DNA from: Lentinus brumalis
Taxonomy: Eukaryota > Basidiomycota > Agaricomycetes > Polyporales > Polyporaceae
DNA length: 64,000 nt
NCBI GenBank assembly: GCA_001792895.1
Contig: MARA01000004.1
Location: 1,426,001 to 1,490,000, forward strand
Direction of reading: 5' to 3'
The notes beneath the pieces were generated by a model. It saw only the letters and a program-made list of their open reading frames with translations, had not been told where the DNA came from and searched no databases. Made by a program: the position numbers and the translations under genes. This document shows positions 8,609-20,900 of this stretch, piece after piece (the first letter of the stretch is position 1; each line of letters begins with the position of its first letter).

Positions 8609-11600
8609 TAGTGCATAGCAGGGGTAAACCCCGGGTATTTTGGCTGTTACCCTGGCCCTTACCCCCCAAGGGTGCCTACCCTCCCCCAAGGGTAAGGGTT
8701 TCTCAAGGGTAACGAGGGTCGGGTAGAGGGTAGGGGTAAGGGAGGGCATGTACGAGGGTCACACCAAGATATGGCAGCAAGCAAGGTGAATTTTTGCGCG
8801 CATTTTGCGCGATGAGCCATAGGTACATGCATATACTACAACTATGACTACTTCAGCAAGCCCCACGCGTCATCGTCATCGTCGTCGTCCGAGTCCTCGA
8901 GGTCTCGGATGACGTCCTTGTCCTTGACGAGCCCGAGGCGGCTCCACTCACCGAGACAGAGCAGTGCGCGGATTGAGCGCGCGGACAGCCCGTTGCGGAC
9001 GTGCGGGAGAAGCAGGTGTCCACGGCTGAAGACGCGCTCGATGTCGACTGATGTGCCTGAATCAAATGTGTGATGTGAGTTACTACAGCGACGGAAACCG
9101 AGTGGGAGCAGCGTACCGGGGATGGTCAAGTACGAGCGGGCCATACGGGACAGGCGGGGGTACTCGCGGCGGTGCTCCCACCACCAACCGAGCGGGTTCT
9201 TCGTGTACTCGGTTGGCGCAGCGAGGTATCGGTCGAGCTCGCTCCGACGATCGTTGGCACGGCGAGGCTTGCGTTGGAAAGCAGGGAGGTTGTCGAACGC
9301 GTTGGCAGACTGGGGGTACAACAGTGGGGACGGGGTTGGAATGGGGTAGGTACGAAGACGTAGCAATGATAAGGACGTACCTCTGCAGCTCCAGTCCCGT
9401 CTGCTTGACCGCCTCCCTCCTCCTGCTCGTCCTCCTCGACCTCCAAGGGTTCATACGACTGCTTGGACTCGTCGCGCATGACCTTCTCAGCGTCCTTGAT
9501 CCAGCTCTTCGGCCACTTGGCCTCGGCAAAGTATTCGAACTTGAGGGTCGGGTGGAAAGCTGGTGGATGATGACGACGAGTGAGCAACAAACATACAGCG
9601 TAGAAAACGAGACCTAGTCACTCACCCATAGCAATACGGTTGATAACATTGTCGTCCGTCGCGTTGTAGTAGTAGTTGATAACCTGCTTGCCGAGAGTCG
9701 CAGCTGCACGCACCGCAGCGGGCAGACGCGCGTCGAGGCCGGAATCCGCGAGCTTCGAGTCGATATGGTCCATAGCCGGGATCACGGTGGCGAGATTAGG
9801 GGTGCCGTCACGAGAGAAGAATTTTGTGGCGTCATCAAAGAGCTGGGAGGTGCAGAGAGGGCGGAGTGAGTAAGGAGGAGGTGGAGGAAGAGAGACGAGC
9901 ATTGCTGCGGCAAGGCCAGAGCCACCCGTATTGGGCAGTCGAAGCGCGCGCACGTGCCCGGCGCCACGTAAACGGACACTCACCTTCAGGACATCGCGCA
10001 GATGTGTCGCTATCTCCCACTCTTCCCTTGTCAACTCGAGCTCGCGAAACCCCATATCCAAGTCCCCCGTCATCCTCACGATCGCCTTCTTGTACTCCAA
10101 CGCTGCGTCAAGCATCCGGAACGTGGAATTCCATCGGGTTCGCACGTCGCGTGGCAAGACGCGCTTCAGCAAGCCAAGCTCCTTGAGGAGCTCGAACCAC
10201 GCAGGAAGACTCACCGTCGACGAGTGCAGGATTTTCTGGGCGAGGGTGCGGAGCTGCAGGGAGGTTGTTCAGTGACAGGTAAGTGGTCTAGCAGGTGATG
10301 CACAAACCTTCGTCAGGAGGAGCTTGACGGTCGGGATGCCAGCGTGGAGCTCCTCCCACATGTCATCATCAAGCCCGTCCTCGCCGTCCACAAGCCCGTC
10401 GATGTCGTCCTCGTCCTCAACATCCTCTCCAGCGGGCAGGTCGAGCCCTTCGTCGAGGTCGAGGCCATCCATCAGCGCTTCGAAAGCCTGTTCCGCCTTG
10501 GTGAGTTCCTTCCCTTGCTTCTTCCTCTCGGCATCAAACGGTCTCAGAACCGCCTTCGCACACAAGTTGACGACGTGGTCGAAGCATCGCCCGCGGTGCG
10601 ACATCCCGCCGAAGTCGTCAAGCCGCTTCGCGAGCTCCTCGACCATGGTGTCATTGGGTGCCGCGTTGTCCCCGGTTACGGCCAAAAGCTGCACGATATC
10701 GTAAGCAATGTTCGCATCATATGATTGTTACATTGATTGCTCACCTTCTCCTCGATAGACAACTCGCGCATCATCTCGTCGAAGACCCGGGCCAGTGTCG
10801 CACCCGTGTGCGATTCGGCGACCTCGATTACATCAAGCAAGAAGCTAAGCGGTTCACCGTCGTGGTGCAGGTGGACGGCGAACGCGACAAGGGCTTTGTG
10901 ATTGGGGGACGTCCACGCGTCCATGGAATAGCTGAGTTCACCCTCGAAGTTCTGATATCACACGCATGGTAAGCATCACGTCACATCTCATTTCACTGCA
11001 TACTGACTTGTAACATTCTAGCAATCCGAGCCCGGCATCTCAAGAAGACACGCTGCACGTCCCGAGAGACGGTCGTCGGCGATGGTACCTTGTATTCGGG
11101 CTGGCCCATCTTCATCAAGGCGAGGAAGGCGCGATCGCTCACGATCTCGAACGGCCGCTTGCTCTCGGCAACCCAGCGGACAATCCAAGCTCTGCCCGAC
11201 GATCAGCGCATACTCAGGCAATCGGACACGAGGTGCGTACCGTGTTTCCATCGACGTGTGGTTGCGTATCGAGTACGTAACCTTGCCCTTCCCCTTCCTG
11301 TCAAAAAAATCTGTGATAGTACCAGTTCGTCCGAATGCCTCGACCCCGGGGCGCGCAGCCTTCGCCGACCCCGCCCGCATCGCCTCGGTGAGGATATCTC
11401 TACCCCAGCACGACTCGACGTGGCGCCGAAGATTTTGCGTCGATGTATTGTCCTTCGTGTCAGTCCAGCGCGTCTTCGAGTGCGCACAGCCGGGTTTCGC
11501 GCAGTCGAACCGGTATCCGATGCGCTCGCCCTGCCGGACCAGTGTGACGTCGGGTTTGTAGAACGCGTAGACGACGGCGGTCCAACGCACCTTTTTCTCC

Positions 11601-12221
11601 TCTGTCATTAATGTGTTACAATCTTGTGCGATGGTAGATAAGTAGCTTTACTCACCTAGTATTTCCTCCGGAGTCTTCTCAACCGCAACCGGCTCCTCGT
11701 CCTCGACTTCCATCTCCGAGGAGCTTCTGACCTCGATGGGATCTTGGGTTGTGCCCGCATCGGTCTCGGTTGCAGAGGCTGTGTCGTTGCCGGCGCTGTT
11801 GGACTTCTTCTTGCGGCGTGGGATGCGCAGCTTGTCGGACAGATCAGAAGCCTTGCGCTTGAGGGCGCTGGCTACCTGGGCGGCGGCAGCCTTGAGCTTC
11901 TTCCTCGGGGCTGCCATCGGAAGGTGGTGATGGATGTTTACGTTCCCAGTGTACTTCCAGGACATATATAGCAATCTTCTGCTTACTTCATCCCTCATTA
12001 TGGTAAGAACTATACAGTTCCATGTGTGCCTTCGGAGAACTCCGGAAAAGCTGGGACTGGTGCAAATAATAAGCTAATAATTATAATGCTGGGTCTGCTA
12101 TGCCTCCATTTGGCAAGGGTATCTCAAGGGTTGAAGGGTAGCCCGATAGCTACCCTGGCCCTTACCCCTGGCTACCCTACCCTCGTACCCTCGGGGGTGT
12201 CCCTACCCCTGCCATGCACTA
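8609..12221 (-). mobile_element. hAT DNA transposon, 3613 bp
   Basis: Seen: 18-bp terminal inverted repeats TAGTGCATRGCAGGGGTA (one mismatch) with an exact 8-bp duplication GACGCGCC (8601-8608, 12222-12229). Both terminal 120-bp zones are filled with AGGGTA/TACCCT and AAGGGTA motifs in both orientations, probably transposase binding sites. One multi-exon transposase gene on the minus strand fills the interior. The host copia frame continues across it (DEDAP then RRAPSPA) when the element and one duplication copy are removed. Confidence 0.95.
8848..11917 (-). CDS. hAT transposase (BED-type finger, Ac-like)
   Basis: Minus strand, about ten exons, start most likely ATG 11917 (MAAPRKKLKAAAAQ; an in-frame upstream ATG exists at 11998), stop at 8848. 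Seen in order: a basic N-terminus; a BED-like zinc finger (CAKPGCAHSKTRW ... NLRRHVESCW); RNase H-fold motifs SMDAWTS (first Asp, near 10920) and TGDNAAPND (second Asp, near 10670), then HRGRCFDHVVNLCAKA; RTRWNSTFRMLDAAL; and the C-terminal dimerisation block TSVDIERVFSRGHLLLPHVRN with LLCLGEW. All hAT landmarks are present in order, so the gene may be intact. I did not resolve every splice site, and an acidic run (DSDDDDDDD) ends the protein. Confidence 0.85.
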
Positions 12222-12229
12222 GACGCGCC

Positions 12230-12700
12230 TCGTCGTGCTCCGTCTCCTGCGAGGAACGTTACAGACGTTCCTCCGCCTCCGGCCCTGGCCCCCACTCCTC
12301 CGGCCCCTCAGCCTGTTCCAGCTCCACAGCTGCGACGCTCAAGCCGGTCGAACAAGGGAGTTAAGCCTCCCAAGCTCGTTCTCCGCGACTACGTGCGTCG
12401 ACGTGCACCTGCTGTTGCTGGAGGGGGGGAACAAGAGCTCCCTGAGCTCCACGAGGTGCCAGAAGAGGAGGACAGGGAGGACGAGGAGGATGAGGAAGAC
12501 GATGAAGACGACAACGACATCGAGGACCTACTCACTGGAGTGGGCGACGAGCACGCCCACAAGGCCACCACCTCCAGCGACGAACCGAAGACGTATGCCG
12601 AAGCCATGTCCCGTCCTGACGCTGAACAGTGGAAGGCAGCATGTGCCGAGGAACTCTACACGTTCACGAAGGCCGAACTCTTCGACGAGGTCAAACGACC
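12230..12700 (+). pseudogene. copia polyprotein part 3: integrase-RT linker
   Basis: Continues the copia frame after the hAT: a Pro-rich stretch, the basic RRSSRSNKGVKPPKL motif typical of copia integrase C-termini, a long acidic run (EEDREDEEDEEDDED), then AMSRPDAEQWKAACAEEL, the conserved lead-in to the reverse transcriptase. It ends at EVKRP where the KDZ element inserted. No stop codon in this piece. Confidence 0.9.
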
Positions 12701-13256
12701 CACCTGGACATCACACCATCAGAGATTGATTAACCCCCGCCACAGATTTCATCCCGGGTTTGATAGACTCCTTTCCCTGCTATTTGACGACTACGAGTAC
12801 CACTACCAGTATTTCCTGCCCGTTCCCTAAAGCAGAAGGGTTCCTCCCGCCCTCCAAGTGTCGGCCATCCCGCCCCCTCGGGGACTTCGGGCGCGCCATC
12901 CGGACTACGTAAGCCATCAGCGCCATCAATCCCGTGCCCCGGCAAATGCCCGCGCGCGTGAACGTGCCTGCCAGCGCCCTCCGCGCCGCCACAGGGCGTC
13001 AGGGACGCCGTGCTCGCTGTCCCCGACAGCGAGCTCGCTGTTCCCGCCATCCCGTCCCTTCCACTGGTCCTCTCGGCATGATTCTTGTATGTACGCGCTC
13101 GGCTCATCGAGCTCTATTCAATGCTGATGGCCGTTGTAGCTCTCGACGTCGCGGCACTGCGTCAAGGACGTTCGCGCGCTCTCTCCCGCCTTCCCGCCTG
13201 CGCGCCCGCTGTCCCGCCGCTCCTACTGAGTCAATACCCACGAGTTCGGTATGTAC
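12701..13256 (+). repeat. KDZ left terminal inverted repeat
   Basis: 556 bp, matching 22171-22726 in reverse complement with no length change across the stretch. Similarity stops abruptly after GTATGTAC. It includes a palindromic patch around ACAGCGAGCTCGCTGT. Confidence 0.93.
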
Positions 13257-14163
13257 CTAATGCTGGTATTGAGGACTATCCATCTCAGACATACGTTGCA
13301 ACATCGCGACGCTGCAACGCTGCGCATTAGGCTGCCCGCCCACTGTCCCGCCTCCCGCCAACGCGCGCCCCCGCCCGACACGTGGCGCATGAGTCAGATC
13401 AAGTACGCAGGTCGGCGGTGCCTGGCCGAGGTTCCGCCGACCTCCCCGCGCCTGCGCCTCTCGCCCTCGAGCTCGTCAGTGCTCGCACTGTTTGCGCTCT
13501 CCTGTACCCTCGGACACTGCGGGAGCATGGGCTACATACGAGCCATAAGTATGCAGGGAATACAGGATGGGTTGGGTGCGCAGATGCGCTGTCTGGACTC
13601 CCAGATCGAGATCGGCGCCGCTCTGATCGATGATGCGGCCCTGTCCCACCCTCCCAATAGCGTAGAGTGGAACTTGTACTCCTACTCAGACACAGGACTT
13701 GCAGACGTAGAGGTTCGTAACATAGCATGTGCTTGCCAGTCATATAAGTATCTGTGTGCCCGCGGACGGTGATTAGCTTAGTGTGCTGGCACTGTGGTTG
13801 TGAGATCAATTCCCGATCTCCTCAAGGTTCTCAAGATCGGATCGCGATCGACGTTGGGCGCTCCGCACTTACAGATATTTGCAGACGTTGCAGGAGCATG
13901 TAGGGGCTTATGGTGATAGCAATGATTATTGCATGGTCTCAGCACGCAGGGGGGTCGATGCACACGATACAATGGTAATTAGAGGCCAGCAGAAGCATGC
14001 TCGTGGTGCAAAGGATCAAGTACATACATGATAAGTGCATAGTAGATGTGAATGCGAGAGGCGAGGAGGGTATGATGGGCGTAACTAATGGGAGCGAATA
14101 TGTGTGGCTGCAGGAGACGATGAGCAAGATATAAAGAGCGTGCGAAGTAAGCGAGTAGGGCTC
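13257..14163. other. KDZ subterminal non-coding region
   Basis: Between the left terminal repeat and the last exon of the HMG-like gene. Only unsupported short open frames. GC-rich blocks of CCCGCC type continue for about 200 bp past the repeat, then base composition becomes more balanced. Confidence 0.5.
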
Positions 14164-16146
14164 CTATGCGGGGTTCTCCTGCGCGCCCTTCTTCTTGCGG
14201 GGCTTGTTCTTGTCAGAGCGTACCTGGCGTGCCTTCTTCGGGAGGTGCGGGTTGTAGGGGACGAAGTTGCCAGGGCCGCGCTTGGTCCCCTGCGGTGCTG
14301 GGCCAGGTGTCGGATCGACGGGGACGTTCTGCGCGGTGTTGTTGGTCTGCAGTGCAGGGTCCTGTGCGGCCAGCATGGTCGTAGCGGAGTTGTGCTGTTC
14401 AGACGAAGGGAAGGGGGTGTCGTCGCAGGGCAACAAGAGCGCGGGGTCGATGTTTGACGAGGAGTGCGCGACGGTGGTGGCAGCAGCAATTGCGGGCGTT
14501 GTGGACGCGGCGGGCGTGGCAGGCGCGGCGGGCGTGGCGGGCGTTGTGGACGCGGCGGGCGTGGCAGGCGCGGCGGGCGTGGCGGGCGCGGCGGGCGTGG
14601 CGGGCGTTGTGGACGCGGCGGGCATGGCGGGCGCGGCGGGCGTGGTGGGCGTTGTGGGCACGGCGGACGTGGCGGGCGTTGTGGGCGCGGCGGGGGCGGT
14701 GGGCGCAGACAGGTTGTCGTCATCAGTGGAGGGCGCGGCGTTCTGAGCAGCAAGCTCGGAAGCGAGCGCGGCTGGAATCGCCCCAGTCACACCAGGGGTG
14801 TGCGTACCGGTGTGATACGCCGCTCTCCATGCTGTCCACTCAGCGTCGGCCAGCGCGACGAAGCGAGTGGTCCCCTGCTTGAAGCAATCGTACAGCATCT
14901 GCAGCAGCGGGACGCTGCTGAACTTGCCGGGGGCCGTGAACGTCTGGAGAGGCCAGTTCTCCAAGACGACACCGTATTTGAGGGTGATATGTTTCTCAAA
15001 GTTGGTGTAGTACATCTTCGTGATAGCTCCCCGCGCTGGGAGGCTGGCTTCCCCTGCAGGCATGTCAGCGGCGTCACAATAATAAACTGGGCGCGACACT
15101 CACGGAGTTTCTCGAGGATCAGCTCGGCAGCCTGCTTCTTGACGAATAGGAGTTCGTCGGCATGCTTGCGGACAATAGCTGCGGCGGACGAACGTCAGTC
15201 TGCGTCTAATCCAGCGCGAAGAGAAGACTCACATTCCAGCCCTGAGATGGAAAACCCTTCCATCTGAAGGGCAAGGTCGTACAGGTTCTTCTTCGTCAGC
15301 GTCTCCCAGAACGTTTGGACGCGGTCGTTGCTCCAGAACACGTAGGGCGCGTTCCAGAAGTCCAGTTTCGAACGGACGGCGATGAACAGCACGTCCGTGT
15401 CCGTGCGACCCTTGAGGTATTCGAGCTAGAAGCAAGAACGTGTGAGTGTACGTGCGATGCAACTTGAGCGGATGAACATACCTCGCGTTGAATAAGTGCG
15501 AGTGTTGCGCGCACGTCATTGAACGCGGACAGCGCCTCGTTGTGGACCACCAACTTGCGCTCACCCTGTCGGCCCTGGAGCTCCTCGAGGCGGTCGCCGA
15601 CTTCGGCCTCGCGCTCTTCGGCGGACATGGCCTGCCACTTCCTGGATATCTCCTTGATGATCCCTTTGGACACGTTCTCCCGGGTCCCAGTGGCCGTTTC
15701 TGCCGATGTGACAAAGTGAGATCGCCGCTGTTGCGCCGCCGCAGCGCCCCGCCCAAACGTAATGACTGCGTACCTGCATTATGCTTCTCCACTTCCTTGC
15801 TCACGAAGGCATTCCAGAGCGAAACCTTGCGCGGTGTGTCCTTCAACTTAGTCTTCTGCATGATGAGCCGGTAGTAGTATGAGGGGGTGTGCTTGTTCCC
15901 GAACTTCGCAGCCATCTCGGTGGCCCGCTCGAACATCTCCGATCGCACCGCGTGAAGGGCAGCTTTGAGAGCATCCCGATTCTCGTCGCGGCGCGTTTGA
16001 AGTTCCTTGCGCTCTTGCTTCGACAGTTTCTTGTACTGTCGCCGTCGTCGCGAAGTCCAGGGGTAGAGGGTCCGCTTGCCGCCCGCCGCCCGAGCAGGCT
16101 TCGCGATTCTCTTGATGAGCTTCTCGATATTGGACGTGGAAGGCAT
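14164..16146 (-). CDS. KDZ-borne HMG-box-like protein with Pro/Ala/Thr-rich tail
   Basis: Start ATG 16146, stop 14164, about six exons. Exon 1 is basic (SRRRRQYKKLSKQERKELQ) and ends with SLWNAFVSKEVEKHNA. The next exon continues with VSKGIIKEISRKWQAMSAEE; together these two segments read like an HMG box (xxWNAFxxxE ... KxIxxxWxxMSxEE). Later exons encode LEYLKGRTDTDVLFIAVRS and the block YGVVLENWPLQTFTAPGKF, a pattern I associate with second proteins found beside agaricomycete KDZ transposases. The last exon holds about 80 residues of AP/ATP repeats, then a basic C-terminus (RKKKGAQENPA). A DNA-binding helper role in transposition is inferred. Confidence 0.7.
14485..14705 (+). repeat. minisatellite inside the HMG-like gene
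   Basis: Imperfect tandem copies built from GGCGTTGTGGACGCGGCG and GGCGTGGCAGGCGCGGCG, about 9-bp periodicity inside 36-48-bp units. On the minus strand these encode the (T/A)PAAP-type repeat tail. Confidence 0.85.
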
Positions 16147-16355
16147 GGCGCTGACACCAGCAGAAGCTCGGAAGGACGTCCTGTGGGAGATTTACGAGAG
16201 CCCGGACCACACGACAAGGGCATGTTCAAGTTTAACATTCCCACACCATTCACACGTGATCGCAACAAGGCACATACATTCAAGAACTTGAGGACTTAGA
16301 TACATGCATCACAAGTCTTTACACAAAGGATATCAGGGCGTTACACAGACGGGAT

Positions 16356-17556
16356 GCATATGGACTCCCACAGAAGCTTGCTCTCCAAGGGCGACCATTG
16401 TAGGGCCATGCCCATGTGGTAGCAGAAGGCCTCCATGCTTGCAGAGTGCACGCGAGCAGCCAGAACCTTCCACACGTCAGCCGCACCAACACCCCGAGAC
16501 GCGAGAAGCTTGTCTGCCTTCTCTCCGAAGGTAATAGGATAGTGACGAGGGGCTGCTGCACCGTCTACGCTAGGCAGCGGCAGGATCATCTGCGCCAGAG
16601 CCCTGAGGACGACGTCCTCGCCGCCGCGCGTGGGATCCTCGAGGCTCAAGTTCGCCACCGCTATCGCAACAGTGAGCGATGAGCATAATCGGGTATGAGG
16701 ACTACTCACCATCGAAGAACACGTCATTGTCGACGGTCTGGACACCAGTATAGGTGTCATCGGCACTGCGCACACCGCGGACCTCCTCAGTCGTTTCCTC
16801 CTCCACGCTCTCAGGGTCTGGCTGCGATTCCCGTGGAGATACAGTCAGCAGATGTTCAGCGTGTGAGTCAATCTGTATGCACTCACCTCGAGAAGCGACG
16901 GCGCAGGAGCAATTGGGCGCCCCGGGGATAGTAACGGCATGTTACTCTCGGGCTTCTCGCTCATCATGTAAATGATGGCATCCAGAAACGAATCGCGCTT
17001 CCTCCAGTGCGCACCATGGCGGTCAGGCCGACAATACTTGTCGAGCTCCATCCTGCAGGGCATATCAGTGGGAGAATCTGTACGAGCTCGAGCGCATGAC
17101 TCACCATCTATAGCCCACATACACCCCAGTGGGAGCCTTGCTGTGCCCACCCCGAACGACGCAGAAGATGTCACCATCCACGAAGTTGATCTTGCTCTGC
17201 TGGCAGAGGTACGCAATCGCGTGGGCGTCGCGCGCGGTCGTGGCCGAGAAGACGGCGTAGTTGAGACTGGCCGCCGCCAGTGCATGCTCACGCCGCTTGC
17301 AGGTGATCACGATTGGAAGAATCGGGACGCTCTGTCCCAGAGCTAGACCCGCGGGCCTAATGCGGAGGAAGCGAGTATGTAAGAGAAGCGGGGCAGACAG
17401 CCCATTTGTGAATTGCACTCACCGATCCTCGAAGATCTTGCTGATATCCCCGCCAAAGACAATGTAGTAGGGCCCCTCGGAGGGTACTGTGAGCCCGGGT
17501 GGCAGCCGGTCGGCAGGAGCAGCGCGAGATGGGGTGGGAGGAGGAGCGGACACCAT
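16356..17556 (-). CDS. KDZ-borne accessory protein, weak RNase H1-N/viroplasmin-like domain
   Basis: Start ATG 17556 after a 5' intron-like leader; stop near 16356; about five exons with normal GT-AG borders. The N-terminus is Pro-rich, followed by GPYYIVFGGDISKIFEDR, a central IVITCKRREHALAAASL, then DIFCVVRGGHSKAPTGVYVGYRW and WRKRDSFLDAIIYMM. The spacing of VVxGG, GVYxxxxW and the later WxKxxSFxDA resembles the RNase H1 N-terminal (Cauli_VI) fold that binds RNA/DNA hybrids. The C-terminal part is an acidic linker plus a helical block (DVVLRALAQMI ... SICIPSV). I do not recognise it with certainty. Confidence 0.5.
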
Positions 17557-17944
17557 GGTTGAGGACAGAGTTCAGCATGTTAGGCGCGCAAGTCAGACGT
17601 CTTACCGGCCAGCCACTCCGACATGAATTTGGCCATTATGGGTCCACCACGCCAGATTACCCTGCCGGAGTGGTTCAGCATGATGTTTCATAGTAGTAGA
17701 ACAGCTCTAGATAGCTTACTTTTCGAGACTCGAAGGTCGGAAACACGACTTTGCGCGCAACGGCATGTGCGAGCAATTCCGTAAACACACATTCACGTCA
17801 GAGTGACATATGCATGTTACGAACGTTTGCACCACTCGTTCCCCACCAAATTTCGTACACAGTCACTTCCATACTATTTAAAGCTTCTAGCATAGCATAC
17901 AAGGCAAATCGAGTACCGAACGCAATGCAATAACACGTAAAGAG

Positions 17945-20900
17945 CTACTTCAGGTCCGCTAAGTACTCCATAATTGCATATGCCGCATCGTGCGTGCCGT
18001 CATCGACCTCGAAACCCTCAAGCTCAGCAACCTCCTTCAGCCCAGTGTCCCCGAGGACTCCCTCGACACTGTTGTCGCCATCCGGTGCCCCGAACGCACC
18101 AGAATGGCGTCCAGCAGACGGTGTGCCGGAGAAGCCAGGGAGTGTGTACAACTTCTGCAGGTACGCCATATTGCGGGCGTTCGCTGCTCGACGATGCCGG
18201 CAGTACTCTTCAACTGCTCCGTGAAGGATGTTCTTCTCGTCCCTGAGGCGCGTGAGGACGGTGCGGAAAAGGATTTCTTCGTCCCGGGTTGCAGTGTGCA
18301 CTCTCCGGGCTTCGCGGTTTACGCTACGAATCTCTTCCCGTGCCCGACGAATGCGTCGTGACAGCTTGATAGTCTCCCGAACCTCCGGACGCGTCCATGG
18401 CTTCTCGCGGATGTCATTCCGGGTGTCCTGAAGCAGCGTGAATTGCTCCAGGAAGGTGTAGTGTGTAACCTTGTCGAAGTCGACCTCGGGACGCGGAGGC
18501 TTGAGGGCTTTCGCGGCGGCATTGTATTCTGCGATGGCGTTGCGTACTGCTCTGCACCGGCGCTGCAGACTCTTAGCCAAGTAGGTACGCACTTTGTATC
18601 CTGCATGCAAGGAGAGTCAGTTACATGACGTCACGAAGATGTGCTACTTCAATGCATGCTTACCTGCGCGTCCTATGTTCAACTTATGTAATTCAAACAA
18701 ACGTTGAATCACAAGACGCTGTAGCCGACCGAGGGCACGTTGATATCGCCGAGTTGAGATGTACTCAAGAGTCTGCTGGTATAGGTGATCTCCTGGCCGC
18801 CACCGATTCTCAATGCCATAGTCCGCCTCGATCGCAACGACCTCGGCAGTGAGTTGATCGACGCGATCGAGGAGCTGCCGCCGGCGCCGCTCGAGCTTCA
18901 AAGTTTCCGAACGACTGGCATCATACGCGACTGGCCCAGAGGTAGGCGCCAGGAACGTCAGCTGCAGATTGACCTCGCCGTCAACGCGCGGCGCGTTGCC
19001 GCGGAAACGCCTGGATGTGTCGGCAAGCTCATTCCTGCGGAGAACGCATCAGCAATCACGGTATAGTACATCGCACGGGGCACGCACTGTGCTTTCTGCA
19101 ATGCCTGCAGAGCTTCAACATATGCGATTGTATGGACATTTGCGGGGTCCTCGTCCTGGAGATTCGTGAAATACTCACGCTCCTCAGTGTCGAACCGCAG
19201 GAGATCTGCCTCCGAGAGCTCCAAGGTCTTGAGAGATGCCTCGAGACCGTCCGAGTTGCTGATAATATCGAGTGCCTGGACGTAGTTGTTATACAACATC
19301 TCGCCGATACTCGCGTAGCGTTCGTGATCCCACTGGCGGAAGAACATATTGATGGCGAGATGCCGGCGGAACCGGGAAGCATGACGTGTGATGATGGCGA
19401 GCTCATTCGAGCGATTGAACACGCGCTCCGAGGTCTCGAAGTCTTCTAGTCCCACTCCCTCGATCGCGTTCGGGTGGTATTGGACTTGGCAGTTGTATGA
19501 GTGGGAGTAGCCATGGAAGGCCGGTACGCAGAAGCGAGAGCCGCTCTCCAAGAATGCCGCCCGGAGGATACTCTGCAGCACCGTCTCCTCGAAAGCGCAA
19601 CCAATGTCGTAGGCAATCATCTTCTTCCCTCGGATCTTGGCGTTGACGCGCGATGCCATTGCGAGCGCGTACTTGGCCCTGGGTACGCGCGGAGACAGTC
19701 AGCGCCCGGCAACTTTCTAGATACCGATCAACTCACAATTCCCCGCTGCGCACCATATCGGCGATCCATAAGATCAAGCCGTGGCGGCACACGCAAATGA
19801 AGACCCCACTCTCATCAAAAGCGCCCCACATGCGCTTCTTCTCGTCGGCCGCTGCGGCCTTCCAGTTCGTAGCACAGGGGCGGCCTTTGACGTGCTGTTG
19901 CAACCGTCGGTCGGGTCACCTTCAGCATCAGCCGGAATGCTTGCGGGCTCGTCCAACTCGTCGTCAGAGTCCCGGAGGTCGGGCTTGGCTTGGTGCTGGC
20001 GTGCCTTGACCTGATGAGCAAATTGATCAACGAACTCGCGTGGCAGCAAGTAGTCGCTGTCGAAGGTGCGCGTGTCTCCGGTGTTCCGGCCTTCGGAAGT
20101 GGCCAGCCGCTTGAGTGAATTGTTTCCATCAAAACACACCATGCGTGAGTACATCGGCGCCTCCTCTCCGTCGACCTGTGAAAGTGTTCAGTGGCCAGCC
20201 ATGTCATAGCACAGCAGACGGTACGTACCTCATAGGAACACGCGTGGCAGCTGTTCATTGCTCGCCAATCAGGAGCGTCGCGCCCCAGAGCCCCCATGAC
20301 GCGCTCGTGGATCTTCTCGAGGATCAGGGTATAGATGTCGAACGCATCAGATAATGATGTCCGGTAGGACCGGCGGTACGGGATCTGGGGAAGAGATCTG
20401 AGAAGAGCGATCGAGTGGAGGAAGTGAGGGACGTACCGAATACTGGTGACACAGTAATTTGGTGAACGCCTCCGCCGAGAAGGAAGCCTTGTACAAGCGA
20501 ATACACCTATACAACTCAAGTGTCTTGAGGGAGATCGCAAGGGACGGCAACACCGGCGTAGTGCCAAGGTACCCCGCGGTTACCAGCACCTCGGCAAGAG
20601 ACTGGTTCCCGGCGATCGGGACGGTCACGGAAGATTTGCAGGTATATATGTCGAAGATCTCGATGGTTGCCGTGGATTCGCCCTCGTTGGCTGCCTCCGT
20701 AGCTGCATCAGCCGCCTCGGCACTAGGAGCCGGCGGTGCGGAGCGGTACTTGTGATTCAGGTATGCATCAACAAGTAGCGGCAACTTCTTGCTCCAATTC
20801 TCGTCCAAGGCCTTGACACGTTGTGTCCACGTCCTGCGGTCTTTTCGAACGTGTTCGCTGACGCTATAGGACCTGTAAGTCACCTCATATGTCACAAGGA

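Noticed and set aside
12230..12700. Reading the acidic segment as an independent gene
   Set aside because: It is the integrase-RT linker of the copia polyprotein; frame and duplications on both sides show continuity.
14085..14753. Minus-strand Pro/Arg-rich 222-codon frame
   Set aside because: It is another reading of the minisatellite that encodes the Pro/Ala/Thr tail of the HMG-like protein.
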